Source: Brevibacillus sp. JNUCC-41
GTDB lineage: Bacteria > Bacillota > Bacilli > Bacillales > DSM-1321
DNA length: 64,000 bases
Direction of reading: 5' to 3'
Assembly: GCF_014844095.1 (NCBI RefSeq)
Contig: NZ_CP062163.1
Span: 3,939,501-4,003,500, forward strand
Shown here: positions 8,819 to 17,310 of the stretch, one piece after another
Position numbering within the stretch: the stretch's first letter is position 1
Layout of the letters: each line of letters begins with the position of its first letter
Program-made: the position numbers and the translations under genes
The notes under the pieces: generated by a model
What the model was told of the DNA's origin: nothing
Seen by the model: the letters and a program-made list of their open reading frames with translations, nothing else
Database searches by the model: none

Positions 8819-9139
8819 ATGGCTTGGTTTTTTCTTCTTATTGCCGGATTTGCCGAGATTGGCAGTGTTATAAGCCTGAAACGTGCAAAAGGGTTTAAAA
8901 AATTGCTTCCCACTGTAGCTTGTCTTTTTTTTGGGAGTTTAAGCTTTTATTTTCTTTCTTTGTCATTAAATTCCATTCCAATAGGGACTGCCTATGCGAT
9001 ATGGACCAGTATCGGCTCTGTTGGAAGTGTTTTAGCAGGAATGATCTTCTTTAATGAACCTAGAAGTTTAAGATTAATCCTATTTATTATGTGTATTATT
9101 GCAGGGGCTGTAGGTATTAAAATGACTTCAGGACATTAA
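8819..9139 (+). CDS. SMR-family efflux protein (second of a pair)
   Basis: A 106-residue, four-helix protein of the small multidrug resistance family. The first helix holds the conserved Glu in MAWFFLLIAGFAEIG; the GTAYAIWTSIGSVG motif in helix 3 is the family dimer site. I start at ATG 8819, which aligns with family N-termini and follows AGGGGATG; ATG 8789 with AAAGGAAGTG before it is an alternative that adds ten residues. Paired SMR genes often make heterodimers that export small cations such as guanidinium or quaternary amines. Its partner just upstream is frameshifted. Confidence 0.82.
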   Translation: MAWFFLLIAGFAEIGSVISLKRAKGFKKLLPTVACLFFGSLSFYFLSLSLNSIPIGTAYAIWTSIGSVGSVLAGMIFFNEPRSLRLILFIMCIIAGAVGIKMTSGH

Positions 9140-9198
9140 GTTCAGGATTTTAAATGGAAATAAGTGGAGAAAGGTATTACCTATGGAGGAGAGGCGAG

Positions 9199-9279
9199 AT
9201 GAAAACTATTCAAGATTTAAGGATGCTGCATTCTGATTTGACCGTGTACAACTGCCATAATATCTGCTTCAATTTTTGA
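9199..9279 (+). other. Possible 26-codon small ORF
   Basis: ATG 9199 follows a very strong GGAGGAGAGG site and reads MKTIQDLRMLHSDLTVYNCH and on to TGA at 9277. I do not recognise it. It may be the start of a lost gene, because a terminator lies 27 bases later. Nothing else in 9140-9305 looks coding. Confidence 0.3.
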
Positions 9280-9305
9280 GTTTTTAAATTATTCAATGTA
9301 ATGGT

Positions 9306-9337
9306 GCGATACTTCAATAACGAAGTGTCGCTTTTTT
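9306..9337 (+). terminator. Rho-independent terminator
   Basis: GCGATACTTC and GAAGTGTCGC (one G-T pair) around a six-base loop, followed by a T6 run. It ends transcripts of the SMR region. Confidence 0.85.
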
Positions 9338-9722
9338 ATGACCTTCCGCTAAAGTCGTACCCGTCCTAAAAATAGCTAACCATTTCCTTCGTCGATAAGT
9401 CGCTTTCATAGCTTACCTTATCTTGTGCAAATCTGGTCCTCGCGTATGATACTTTCCGGATCCTCGAGACAATCGTTCCTCTAACAACTTGGCTCTTTTG
9501 TTCTCCTTTTTGAACATTCGCTTAAAGAGAATAATGAATTTTTTGTATTTTCAATATTTACAGTCAATATTTGAAATGGTAGTATAACAATATCTATTAG
9601 GAATTATCAAATAATAAGGTTTTTTCAAAAAAATCATTTTTTTATTATAATGAAAGTTTTTAAAACTAAAATATTGATATTATAGCTAGAATATTTTGTA
9701 TTTATTTTTCTTTAGGGGATGA
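9338..9722. other. Intergenic region before the M20 operon
   Basis: Very AT-rich toward the right end (9530-9720), where the operon promoter must lie, though no single -35/-10 pair stands out. On the - strand between 9513 and 9410 a short frame reads MFKKENKRAKLLEERLSRG and ends within 34 codons; it has no good ribosome site, and I do not call it a gene. Confidence 0.4.
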
Positions 9723-10946
9723 ATGATGATGATCAAAAAAATGTCAAATGCAATAAAGTCAACTGAAATAGTAGAGCAAACATCTGGAATATATGAAGAA
9801 GCTGTGAGATTAAGAAGGATGATTCATGAAAATCCTGAACTTGGATTTGAAGAGCATAAAACGGCTGAAATTATTGCAAATTATTTAAAAGATCTTGGAA
9901 TTGAAGTGACATCCGGAGTGGCTAAGACAGGGGTTGTGGGTATTCTTCGTGGAGATGAAGAGGGACCTGTGCTTGCTTTGCGAGCTGATATTGATGCTTT
10001 ACCTATACAGGAGAAAACGGATGTAAGCTACAAATCTAAAAATCCTGGGGTTATGCATGCTTGCGGACATGATATGCATACCGCAATGTTACTATCTGCC
10101 GCTAATATTTTATCTCAAAATAAGCATCATATCGCGGGTACAATAAAATTCATTTTTCAACCTGCTGAAGAGATGAAGGGCGGGGGAATAATGATGGTTG
10201 AAGAAGGTGTATTAAGCAACCCTCCCGTCGACCATGCTTTTGCTTTTCATGTTTGGCCTGAATTAGCTACTGGAACTTATGGTTTTAGAAATGGTGCGAT
10301 AATGGCAAGTATGGATTCTTTTGATGTTGTATTAAAAGGTAAACAAGGTCACGGGGCAGCACCGCATCAAGGAGTAGATGCTATTGTGGGTGCTGCTCAT
10401 GTTGTAACAGCTCTACAAACAATTGTTAGCAGAGAAACAGATCCAGTAGATTCCGTTGTTATTACAATCGGAACAATTGAAGCAGGAGATGGCTATAATA
10501 TTATTCCTGAAAAAGCTAGTTTTAAAGGAACTGTACGAACACTTAATGCGAACACTCGTAAGGAAGTGGCTGCAAGCATTCAACGGATTATCGAAGGAGT
10601 GGCTTCCGCACTTAAATTAGAAGTTGAAATAAACTATAACTTTACAGTGGGGTATCCTGTTACAATGAATGATCCAAAATTTAATGAACATGTTGCTGCC
10701 ATTGCTACTGATTTATTTGGAGAAAACTCAGTGCAGTGGTTGTCAAAACCAAGTATGGCAAGTGAAGATTTTGCTTTCTATTTAGAAAAAGTCCCGGGTA
10801 CATTTGTCTTCTTGGGAGTAGGAGAAAACCCTGAGGATCCGATGAAGCTGCATAGTGACGTATTTTTGCCAGATGAAAAAGCGATGATCCAAGGGATTTC
10901 CCTTATCGTCGGACTGGCTATGAATACAACTGAAAAAATTCAATAA
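9723..10946 (+). CDS. M20 family amidohydrolase (N-acyl-L-amino acid amidohydrolase type)
   Basis: A 407-residue cytoplasmic metallohydrolase. Metal and catalytic motifs of the M20D group are present: ALRADIDALPI, HACGHDMHT, FIFQPAEE (catalytic Glu) and MASEDFAFYLEKVPG. The dimerisation lid domain covers about residues 195-310 with GQGHGAAPHQGVDA. Such enzymes cut N-acetyl or other N-acyl amino acids, or indoleacetyl-amino acid conjugates. The ribosome site is AGGGGAT before ATG 9723. Two membrane-protein genes follow in the same direction after 78 bases, so a role in hydrolysing an imported N-acylated compound is likely. Confidence 0.9.
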   Translation: MMMIKKMSNAIKSTEIVEQTSGIYEEAVRLRRMIHENPELGFEEHKTAEIIANYLKDLGIEVTSGVAKTGVVGILRGDEEGPVLALRADIDALPIQEKTDVSYKSKNPGVMHACGHDMHTAMLLSAANILSQNKHHIAGTIKFIFQPAEEMKGGGIMMVEEGVLSNPPVDHAFAFHVWPELATGTYGFRNGAIMASMDSFDVVLKGKQGHGAAPHQGVDAIVGAAHVVTALQTIVSRETDPVDSVVITIGTIEAGDGYNIIPEKASFKGTVRTLNANTRKEVAASIQRIIEGVASALKLEVEINYNFTVGYPVTMNDPKFNEHVAAIATDLFGENSVQWLSKPSMASEDFAFYLEKVPGTFVFLGVGENPEDPMKLHSDVFLPDEKAMIQGISLIVGLAMNTTEKIQ

Positions 10947-11024
10947 GTTAAAAAATGATAAGCAAAAACAGTGTTGGTTTTCCTTTTAGAATCAGCATAA
11001 TTTGTAGAAAAGGAGTGTAATAAA

Positions 11025-11849
11025 GTGCAAGAAAATTCTCTGCGTAATTGGAAAATTCATTTATTTGTTTTGATATTAGTCTGTGTTACAGAATTTATTG
11101 GCGTCAAAACGTTTAACATTGGGATTGGAGCCATTGCATTATTTCCAATGTTGTATGCATTAATTATCGGAGCCATTATTAGTTTACCTTCTTTCAAAAT
11201 TTTAAAAATGAAGGAAATGAATGTAGCGGCCAATATTTTAGGGATTTCATTCATGCTTTTTGTAGCCAAATTGGGAATGTTAATGGGGCCTTCATTGCCG
11301 AAGATATTTGATGCTGGGATTTCTTTAGGATTACAAGAAGTGGGACATTTCGCAGGTACTATCCTATTAGGGTTACCGATTGCTTTATTACTTGGAATGA
11401 AAAGAGAAGCAGTCGGTGCTACTTTTTCAATCGATAGAGAACCTAACTTAGCCATTATCGCTGAGAAATATGGCTCGGATTCACCAGAAGGACGGGGAGC
11501 GCTGGGCGTATATGTTTGTGGTACTTTGTTTGGGGCTTTATATCTGTCAGTGTTAGCAAGCTTTTTGGCTCAAACTGGTTGGTTTCATCCAATTTCACTA
11601 GCCATGGGCGCGGGTGTAGGCTCAGGTAGTATGATGGCTGCCATGTCAGGGGCATTAGCTGTTATATTCCCGGAATCCGCAAAGGATATCGCAGTTTTTG
11701 CTGGTGCTGCTAACTTAATTACAACAATTTTAGGAACGTATATATGTGTATTCTTTTCTCTTCCTTTTACAAACTATTTATACAAAAAATTTGAGCCTAT
11801 TTTAGGGCGAAAGTCAAAAAAAGATCAAATCAAAAATATTGAAGCATAG
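11025..11849 (+). CDS. DUF3100 integral membrane protein, likely transporter
   Basis: A 274-residue protein with about eight hydrophobic helices, matching the DUF3100 pattern as I recall it (GAGVGSGSMMAAMSGALAV and DSPEGRGALGVYVCGT). It begins at GTG 11025 behind AAAAGGAGTG. A small membrane protein follows 21 bases later and the M20 amidohydrolase precedes it. The glycine-rich helix with small residues looks like a transport pore element. I infer that the two membrane proteins form a permease for the amidohydrolase substrate or product. No function is proven for the family that I know of. Confidence 0.75.
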   Translation: MQENSLRNWKIHLFVLILVCVTEFIGVKTFNIGIGAIALFPMLYALIIGAIISLPSFKILKMKEMNVAANILGISFMLFVAKLGMLMGPSLPKIFDAGISLGLQEVGHFAGTILLGLPIALLLGMKREAVGATFSIDREPNLAIIAEKYGSDSPEGRGALGVYVCGTLFGALYLSVLASFLAQTGWFHPISLAMGAGVGSGSMMAAMSGALAVIFPESAKDIAVFAGAANLITTILGTYICVFFSLPFTNYLYKKFEPILGRKSKKDQIKNIEA

Positions 11850-11870
11850 GGCATAAAGGGGAGATTTTAT

Positions 11871-12314
11871 ATGAAAGATAAAATATTGACTTTTTTAATT
11901 ATCGGCATAATAGCTATTATGGGAAATTGGATTGGATACAATGTTTCACCAATTGACGCATTACCAGGTATGATGATCATTGTTGCTGTAACGATATTAG
12001 GGTTCTTTTTCGCAAAAATCTCCCCTATTAAACTACCAATTGTTGTTTGGGTTTCTATGTTAGCCTTATTGGTTACAACTCCGATTTTTCCAGGAAACGC
12101 ATCAATCATTAAAATAACAGAACAAGTTAATTTTATGGCATTGGCAACACCTATTTTGGCTTATGCTGGCCTTTCTTTCGGGAAAGATTTGAAAGAATTC
12201 AAGAAATTGGGATGGCGTATAGTTGTTATATCTCTAGTTGTTTATACAGGAACATTTTTACTATCCACTCTAGTTGCAGAAATTGGTTTTAGATTAACTG
12301 GTAAATTCCATTAA
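11871..12314 (+). CDS. Small integral membrane protein, partner of DUF3100 protein
   Basis: A 147-residue protein with about five hydrophobic helices and almost no soluble part. The start at ATG 11871 has AAAGGGGAG before it, and the gene directly follows the DUF3100 gene. The segment ATPILAYAGLSFGKDLKEFKKLGWRIV resembles a half of a larger transporter, in which a helix break is followed by a cytoplasmic charged loop. I read it as the second subunit of a two-part transporter. The specific family is not recognised. Confidence 0.7.
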   Translation: MKDKILTFLIIGIIAIMGNWIGYNVSPIDALPGMMIIVAVTILGFFFAKISPIKLPIVVWVSMLALLVTTPIFPGNASIIKITEQVNFMALATPILAYAGLSFGKDLKEFKKLGWRIVVISLVVYTGTFLLSTLVAEIGFRLTGKFH

Positions 12315-12433
12315 GTTTTTGTGATCGTGCTATTAGTATTTCACTTAAAACCTAGGAAACGAAAAAGATGTCTACGCTGTATGAGATGTCAAAAAAGCAG
12401 CACAGTTTCACTTTAACTTTAATGGCTTTATAA

Positions 12434-12472
12434 AATGTCCGATTCCAAGATTATGGAATCGGGCATTTTTTT
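12434..12472 (+). terminator. Terminator of the M20/DUF3100 operon
   Basis: A 13-bp stem, ATGTCCGATTCCA (12435-12447) with TGGAATCGGGCAT (12454-12466), ends in a T7 run. Confidence 0.88.
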
Positions 12473-13134
12473 ATGCAAGGAAAGCATCAATTTCTCCAGT
12501 AAGAACTGAAGTATTAGGTTCCTAGATTGGTATCTGATTTCCAATGGATATAGATATGATTAGCAAAATATCCTACGCAATATATAGCCATTTATACTCT
12601 TTAACATTGAAGCTGCCAGAGGATTGCAGTTATTTCAATGTCTGTTTCATATAATGAAGCAATCTATAAACAGTTAGAAGGAAAAGAAAAGCAACAAATA
12701 TCCCTTGAATTAGATAATTGGAAGCCTCTTTCCTAAGTAGTCTAATGTAATTTAAGGAATATATTGATTTGACTATGGAAGGATTGTTAAGGATCGAGAA
12801 GCCTATATTATGGAGAGTTAGATGAACCAGAAAAAAGCTGATTATATATATAAATAAATGTATCTACACATCTTAGACGTTTAAAAGGGTATCGAATTCA
12901 GACATTTGATGATAGTAGGTCAAGATAAGAAGAGATTCATAATGAAATCCTCTCCTTATTAGAGAGTTTAGAAGGCTGATACCCTAAATGCAAAAGAGAA
13001 ATAATCAACCATATATTAGATTGATTATTTCTCAAATTAATAATCATCAAAGTTATTCTTCTAAGGATAACCTTACACCGAATACTAATAATACTGTACC
13101 CGAAATACCATGGCACTATTAACACTCTCTCTTT
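12473..13134. other. Decayed coding region and hairpin
   Basis: About 660 bases with no intact gene. Short runs look like eroded coding sequence: a + frame from 12639 reading MSVSYNEAIYKQLEGKEKQQ and ending after 32 codons, and near 12880-12980 RLKGYRIQTFDDS then EEIHNEILSLLESLEG after a stop. I cannot name the parent genes. A perfect 13-bp inverted repeat, GAGAAATAATCAA at 12996-13008 with its complement at 13021-13033, follows and may be an old terminator. Confidence 0.4.
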
Positions 13135-13287
13135 TTAAGACCATTCTGCTGTCGTATTAGTACGATAGAGTAAGTTCCAAATACCTGTAAGTGCTGTAAA
13201 AGTGAGTCCCAATAAAAGAAACTGGAAAAAATGACCTTGACTATCTAAAAAAAATTGAGGTAAGAAGCTTAAAACTGTCGTTTTCAG
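13135..13287 (-). pseudogene. C-terminal remnant of a LysE/RhtB-type translocator
   Basis: On the - strand the frame reads VNLKTTVLSFLPQFF, then FLLLGLTFTALTGIWNLLY, and stops at TAA (13137-13135). This fits the NPK-x(3)-FFLSFLPQF signature and following helix of LysE family amino acid exporters. The N-terminal three quarters are missing; the frame runs into the end of the EamA gene (13284). About 50 residues remain. Confidence 0.7.
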
Positions 13288-14159
13288 GTTGACTTTGAAA
13301 GTTTTATTGATTTATTTTCGCTAACAAATGTTGAACCTAAAAGCAATATACCACCAAGCATTTGAACAAATGTCATTTGCTCTTGCAAGATAAGAGCAGA
13401 AATCAGTATCGCTACAAATGGATCTACATAGCTTAGCATAGCAATACTTTGTCCTTTTAACTTTTGCATACCCGAAAAAAATAACCAAAATCCAATACCA
13501 GTGTTAACAATCCCTAATAGAATTATAAAGGGAATGGATGATCTGGATACTTCGAAGATACTAAATCCTTCAGTAATAAGCACATAAGGTAATAGCAGCA
13601 AAGCAGTTGTTCCAAGTTGGATCATGGTAATCTCTAACTTGGCCATGTTTTGAATGAATTTATTTAATAACATTAATGCAGCGTAAAATGCAGCTGCAGC
13701 TAATCCAAAAAAGATCCCAAGCAGATCACCTTTTCCAGATGCACTTATGCCATTTCCAACAATCAATAACATACCTAATATCGCAACACCAATACAAACA
13801 ATCTTTTTGATAGGTAATTGTTCTTTAAGGATAATTGGTGAGAGAATCATGACAAACACAGGTGCAAAGTAATACCCTAATGTTGCGTTAGTGATTGTTG
13901 TATAATCGTAAGATTGATAGAGAAAAATCCAATTCCCTCCTAATGCAATACCAGAAAGAAATAGGGTGGAAGCATTAATTTTCACTGATTTCCACGAAAT
14001 GGATTTTTTCAACATAAAAAATACGAACATTAAAAATAGACATCCAATTGAACTACTTAGTAAAGCTGTCTCACTCGAAGATAAATCAATGTATCTTTGC
14101 ACTAAACCAATCGTACCAAAGATTATCATTGATAATATAAACTGAATGTTAGATTTCAT
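13284..14159 (-). CDS. EamA-family (DMT) transporter
   Basis: A 291-residue protein with ten hydrophobic helices in two repeated EamA halves: NWIFLYQSYDYTTITNATLGYYFAP in the first and GFWLFFSGMQKLKGQSIAMLSYVDPF in the second, each with the typical Pro after a long helix. The start follows GAAGGAG. Family members move amino acids or other small metabolites across the membrane. An eroded LysE exporter fragment lies directly behind it, a 39-residue peptide gene directly before it, and an aminotransferase next, so amino acid export is a reasonable guess. Confidence 0.88.
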   Translation of the reverse strand: MKSNIQFILSMIIFGTIGLVQRYIDLSSSETALLSSSIGCLFLMFVFFMLKKSISWKSVKINASTLFLSGIALGGNWIFLYQSYDYTTITNATLGYYFAPVFVMILSPIILKEQLPIKKIVCIGVAILGMLLIVGNGISASGKGDLLGIFFGLAAAAFYAALMLLNKFIQNMAKLEITMIQLGTTALLLLPYVLITEGFSIFEVSRSSIPFIILLGIVNTGIGFWLFFSGMQKLKGQSIAMLSYVDPFVAILISALILQEQMTFVQMLGGILLLGSTFVSENKSIKLSKST

Positions 14160-14205
14160 CGTCTACTCCTTCGAATCTGCGAAACAGCTTATATTTCACA
14201 GATTC

Positions 14206-14325
14206 TTAATCTGTTTTTAATATAAGCTTATTCAGTACTGTTTTAACAAATGGAGTAAACGGTGGTGGCGGTGATGTTGAAAATGGCTTCCAAGTGTTTA
14301 ATTTTGTATTTGATAATGGCATCAT
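14206..14325 (-). CDS. Small proline-rich peptide, 39 residues
   Basis: ATG 14325 follows an AGGGGGAATT ribosome site and gives MMPLSNTKLNTWKPF, then STSPPPPFTPFV and KTVLNKLILKTD to TAA. The run of four prolines, lack of a signal peptide and short basic tail do not match a family I know. It lies between the aminotransferase (next to the right) and the EamA transporter (46 bases on) on the same strand, so it may be a leader or a peptide exported by the transporter. A short symmetric element, ACAGATT-N3-AATCTGT, overlaps its stop region (about 14202-14218). Confidence 0.55.
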   Translation of the reverse strand: MMPLSNTKLNTWKPFSTSPPPPFTPFVKTVLNKLILKTD

Positions 14326-14419
14326 AATTCCCCCTATTTTTTCTATTAATAGATTTTGAAAGTGACAAGATAAGCATTCCTTCATATAGAGCTGCAATGA
14401 CAGAAGCTAGGTTGCCTTG

Positions 14420-15628
14420 TCATTGCTTAAGAAGATGTTGTTCTTGCTTTAATTCATGATGTAAGACCTCACCAATACGTTTTATACCTTCCCTAATTTG
14501 TTCTTTCGTTGTATTCGAGTAATTTAACCGTAATGTGTTCTTTTGTGTACCATTTGGAAAAAATGGAATGCCAGGAACAATGGCCACATTATTTTTCAAG
14601 CACTCCACAAAGATTTTACTTGAATCAACTGAAGCAGGAAGCTCTACCCAAATAAATAATCCGCCTTCCGGCTTGCTGTAGGAGATGTTTTCAGGGAAAA
14701 ATTGATCGATGCAGGAAATCATCGTTATGCACCTTTCTTTGTATACGGCTTTAATTTTCTCAATATGAGCCTCTATATCATAAAGTTCCATATATTTAGC
14801 CGTGATCCGCTGTGCAAAGCTGTCAGAGTGTAAGTCTGCTGTCTGTTTAAATGCCACGTATTTCTCAATAAATACTTCATCCGCACAAATCCAGCCAAGC
14901 CGAAGTCCCGGTGTGAAGATTTTCGAAAAGGTGCTCAGATAAATAACCCGGCCTTCTGTATCAAAATATTTTACTGGCGGAAGGGCAGTTCCAGAAAACC
15001 GGATAGCTCCGTACGGATTATCTTCCAAAATCAAAACATCATACTGGCTGGCGAGCTCGATCATTCTTTTTCTTCTTTCAAGCTTGAGCGTTCGGCCTGT
15101 CGGGTTTTGAAAATCGGGAATGGTATAAATGAATTTTGTCTGGGGATTCTCCTGAAGCCGTTTCTCCAGTTCTTCCATCATCATGCCGTCTTCATCCATC
15201 TCTACTTCTACAAAGTTGGCATTGTATACTTTAAAAGCATTGACCGCAGCCAGGTATGTAGGGCTTTCGCAAATGATGGTATCCCCTTCGTCAAGAAAGA
15301 GCTTTCCTGTCAGGTCAATAGCTTGCTGGGACCCTGATGTAATCACGATTTGCTGTAAATGGGCTTGAATACCGATCGCATCCATCCGCTTAATGATCGC
15401 GTTTCTAAGCGGGATATAACCTTCTGTTGTACTGTATTGAAGGGAAGCAGGGCCATCTTCTTTAAGAACGGCTTCACATGCCACATTCAGTTCAACCATG
15501 GGAAACAGTTCCGGAGCCGGGAGACCTCCTGCAAAAGAAATCACTTCTGGCCGTTCTGTGACCTTTAAGATTTCACGCGTTTCAGAAGATTTAACCAAAC
15601 TAGCTCTCTTTGCAAATTTGTTGTGCAT
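14420..15628 (-). CDS. PLP-dependent aminotransferase, class I/II (2-aminoadipate/LysN type)
   Basis: A 402-residue fold-type I enzyme without an N-terminal DNA-binding domain. Motifs: VISFAGGLPAPELFP near the start, SGSQQAIDLTGK for cofactor phosphate, YTIPDFQNPTGRT, the Asp of ILEDNPYG, and the Schiff-base lysine in STFSKIFTPGLRLGW. Relatives transaminate 2-aminoadipate, aromatic or branched amino acids with a 2-oxo acid. The promoter region carries the same palindrome as that of the MocR gene just upstream, which indicates control by that regulator. The ribosome site AAGGAG lies eight to nine bases before the start. Confidence 0.9.
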   Translation of the reverse strand: MHNKFAKRASLVKSSETREILKVTERPEVISFAGGLPAPELFPMVELNVACEAVLKEDGPASLQYSTTEGYIPLRNAIIKRMDAIGIQAHLQQIVITSGSQQAIDLTGKLFLDEGDTIICESPTYLAAVNAFKVYNANFVEVEMDEDGMMMEELEKRLQENPQTKFIYTIPDFQNPTGRTLKLERRKRMIELASQYDVLILEDNPYGAIRFSGTALPPVKYFDTEGRVIYLSTFSKIFTPGLRLGWICADEVFIEKYVAFKQTADLHSDSFAQRITAKYMELYDIEAHIEKIKAVYKERCITMISCIDQFFPENISYSKPEGGLFIWVELPASVDSSKIFVECLKNNVAIVPGIPFFPNGTQKNTLRLNYSNTTKEQIREGIKRIGEVLHHELKQEQHLLKQ

Positions 15629-15748
15629 TTCTAAATGCTCCTTTTAATCATATTGTTTAAAAATCATTAGCTGTTTCGTTTTCTTTACTGTATCGAGGCA
15701 TGATATCCTCCCGCTAAATTTGAATTATCATAACACGTACATAAAAAA

Positions 15749-15772
15749 CCATACAATATTATAATTGTATGG
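15749..15772 (-). promoter_or_regulatory. MocR-type operator with -10 element (aminotransferase promoter)
   Basis: A perfect inverted repeat, CCATACAAT and ATTGTATGG, is separated by six bases that read TATAAT on the - strand. It lies 121 bases before the aminotransferase start. The same palindrome recurs at 17179-17200 before the MocR gene, so both are probably bound by that protein. Confidence 0.7.
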
Positions 15773-15787
15773 CAAACAATATTCCTT

Positions 15788-17161
15788 TCACGTTTCAATT
15801 ATTTTTTTTAGTATATTAAGCGCTTTTTCAAGTTCCTCTTTCGTTTCTGGCGCACAAATCCCCAAACGCACTGCATTTGCCGGGGCGACATTACCTACCG
15901 CAAATCGCCCTCCACTATAAACTTGTACACCTTGTGCTGCAGCTATTTGTTCAAATTGGTCCCCTGAATAACGGTTCGGCAGATGTAACCAGCGAAAAAT
16001 CCCTGTTTCTCCGCCTAAACAATTTTCCTTATCTAAATAATGATTGACCAATTGATTGCGAGCTTTAGTTTCCTCTTTATGAAGTGCAACAATGTTTTCA
16101 AGTTGACTCGATACGATTGCTCTCGCTGTTAACTCCGCAAGTAGCGGCGATACGGAAATATTTAAGTTATAAAGAGCTTTTCGAGTAGGATCCAGGAATT
16201 TAAAAGGAACTGCCACATAAGCAAGACGGAGTCCAGGTGCCATCGATTTCGATAAACTCGCTATATAAATCGAATGCTCAGGTGCATATGTCGCTACGGC
16301 CGGCAATACTTTGTCTTGGGTTAAATGATACATTCCATCTTCAATGATAAATAAATTATACTTTATGGCAATCTCTGCAATAGCCTTTCGAGTACCGATA
16401 CTCATTTTATACGTCATCGGATTCTGGTAATCCGGAATAATATATAAGCCTTTAATGTTTTCGTTTTTGCATGCATAAAGAAGTGCTTCCGGACTCATTT
16501 CATCAGTTTCTGACCGAATCGGGACAAGCTGGATGCCCAGCATCGCGGCAGCTGTCTTTAACCCTGGATATGTATGGTGATCGACACCTATCCGGTCTCC
16601 ATGCTGACAAAGACCTGCAAGTGTTGCGGTGATGGCATTTTGTCCGCCATTAGCCAGTAAGATATGCTCTCTAGTCGTTTCAACACCGGCATGTTTTAAT
16701 AATTTGACGCCTGCATCTTTTTGCCAGATCGAATCACCTGGCCGGCTGTACCCAAACCATCTTGCACAATCGGATTCTTGTAACATGGATTGCAGTAGGT
16801 CATGTAAAGGTCCGTATGATACACGATCTGGTAGCATTGCGCCCATTTCAATTAAATGTTTTGGCTTTTCTTCTGAAAGCAAGTATGCGTTCGAAATCGC
16901 ATCATATGAAACATACGTTCCACTGCCAATGGTTGCACTAATCAATCCTTTTAACTCAGCTACTTTAAATGATTTTGAGATTGTACTTAGATTCACATCC
17001 AAATAGTCTGCTAACTCTCTTTGCGGTGGAAGTTTTGTGCCTGGAACTAAGCGTCCCTCTTTAATGTCAGATTCTAATTGCTTAGCTAATGCCTGATAAA
17101 TCGGTCTATTTTCTCGATTTAATGTCGGCTTCCATGTCACTTCAAACGAATTAATAGGCAC
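15788..17161 (-). CDS. MocR/PdxR-type GntR regulator with aminotransferase-like domain
   Basis: A 457-residue regulator. The N-terminal winged helix of the GntR family covers about residues 20-85 (RPIYQALAKQLESDIKEGRL, PGTKLPPQRELADYL, SGTYVS). The rest is a fold-type I aminotransferase-like domain with the PLP lysine in YIASLSKSMAPGLRLAY and the Asp in IIEDGMY. In this family the second domain senses PLP or an amino acid and the protein activates or represses a neighbouring gene. I start at GTG 17161, eight bases after AAAAAAGGA; the TTG at 17185 lies inside the operator palindrome. It is transcribed toward the aminotransferase gene. Confidence 0.9.
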   Translation of the reverse strand: MPINSFEVTWKPTLNRENRPIYQALAKQLESDIKEGRLVPGTKLPPQRELADYLDVNLSTISKSFKVAELKGLISATIGSGTYVSYDAISNAYLLSEEKPKHLIEMGAMLPDRVSYGPLHDLLQSMLQESDCARWFGYSRPGDSIWQKDAGVKLLKHAGVETTREHILLANGGQNAITATLAGLCQHGDRIGVDHHTYPGLKTAAAMLGIQLVPIRSETDEMSPEALLYACKNENIKGLYIIPDYQNPMTYKMSIGTRKAIAEIAIKYNLFIIEDGMYHLTQDKVLPAVATYAPEHSIYIASLSKSMAPGLRLAYVAVPFKFLDPTRKALYNLNISVSPLLAELTARAIVSSQLENIVALHKEETKARNQLVNHYLDKENCLGGETGIFRWLHLPNRYSGDQFEQIAAAQGVQVYSGGRFAVGNVAPANAVRLGICAPETKEELEKALNILKKIIET

Positions 17162-17178
17162 AATCCTCATCCTTTTTT

Positions 17179-17200
17179 CATACAATTATAAAATTGTATG
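17179..17200 (-). promoter_or_regulatory. MocR-type operator with -10 element (own promoter)
   Basis: CATACAAT and ATTGTATG around a six-base centre match the palindrome at 15749-15772. On the - strand it contains a TATAAT hexamer (17190-17185). The start codon at 17161 would leave a leader of under 20 bases. Autoregulation is likely. Confidence 0.7.
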
Positions 17201-17266
17201 GCAACAAATTCAAATTCATAAATTACTTTAGACATTTTTCACAATCGAGTGCGATTTTTAAAGAAT

Positions 17267-17310
17267 AAAGGACATAACCTATTTGATATAACAAATAGGT
17301 TATGTCCTTT
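17267..17310. other. 19-bp perfect inverted repeat
   Basis: AAAGGACATAACCTATTTG (17267-17285) and its exact complement (17292-17310) enclose a six-base loop. It separates the - strand MocR gene from the + strand D-peptide cluster. No long T-run follows on either strand, so it may be a weak terminator, an insulating hairpin or the remains of a mobile repeat. Confidence 0.5.

Noticed and set aside
9410..9513. 34-codon - strand frame MFKKENKRAKLLEERLSRG
   Set aside because: The start has no ribosome site and there is no partner gene; composition alone is not enough.
12937..13125. - strand frame of 62 codons
   Set aside because: It crosses the 12996-13033 inverted repeat, has no ribosome site, and lies in decayed sequence.
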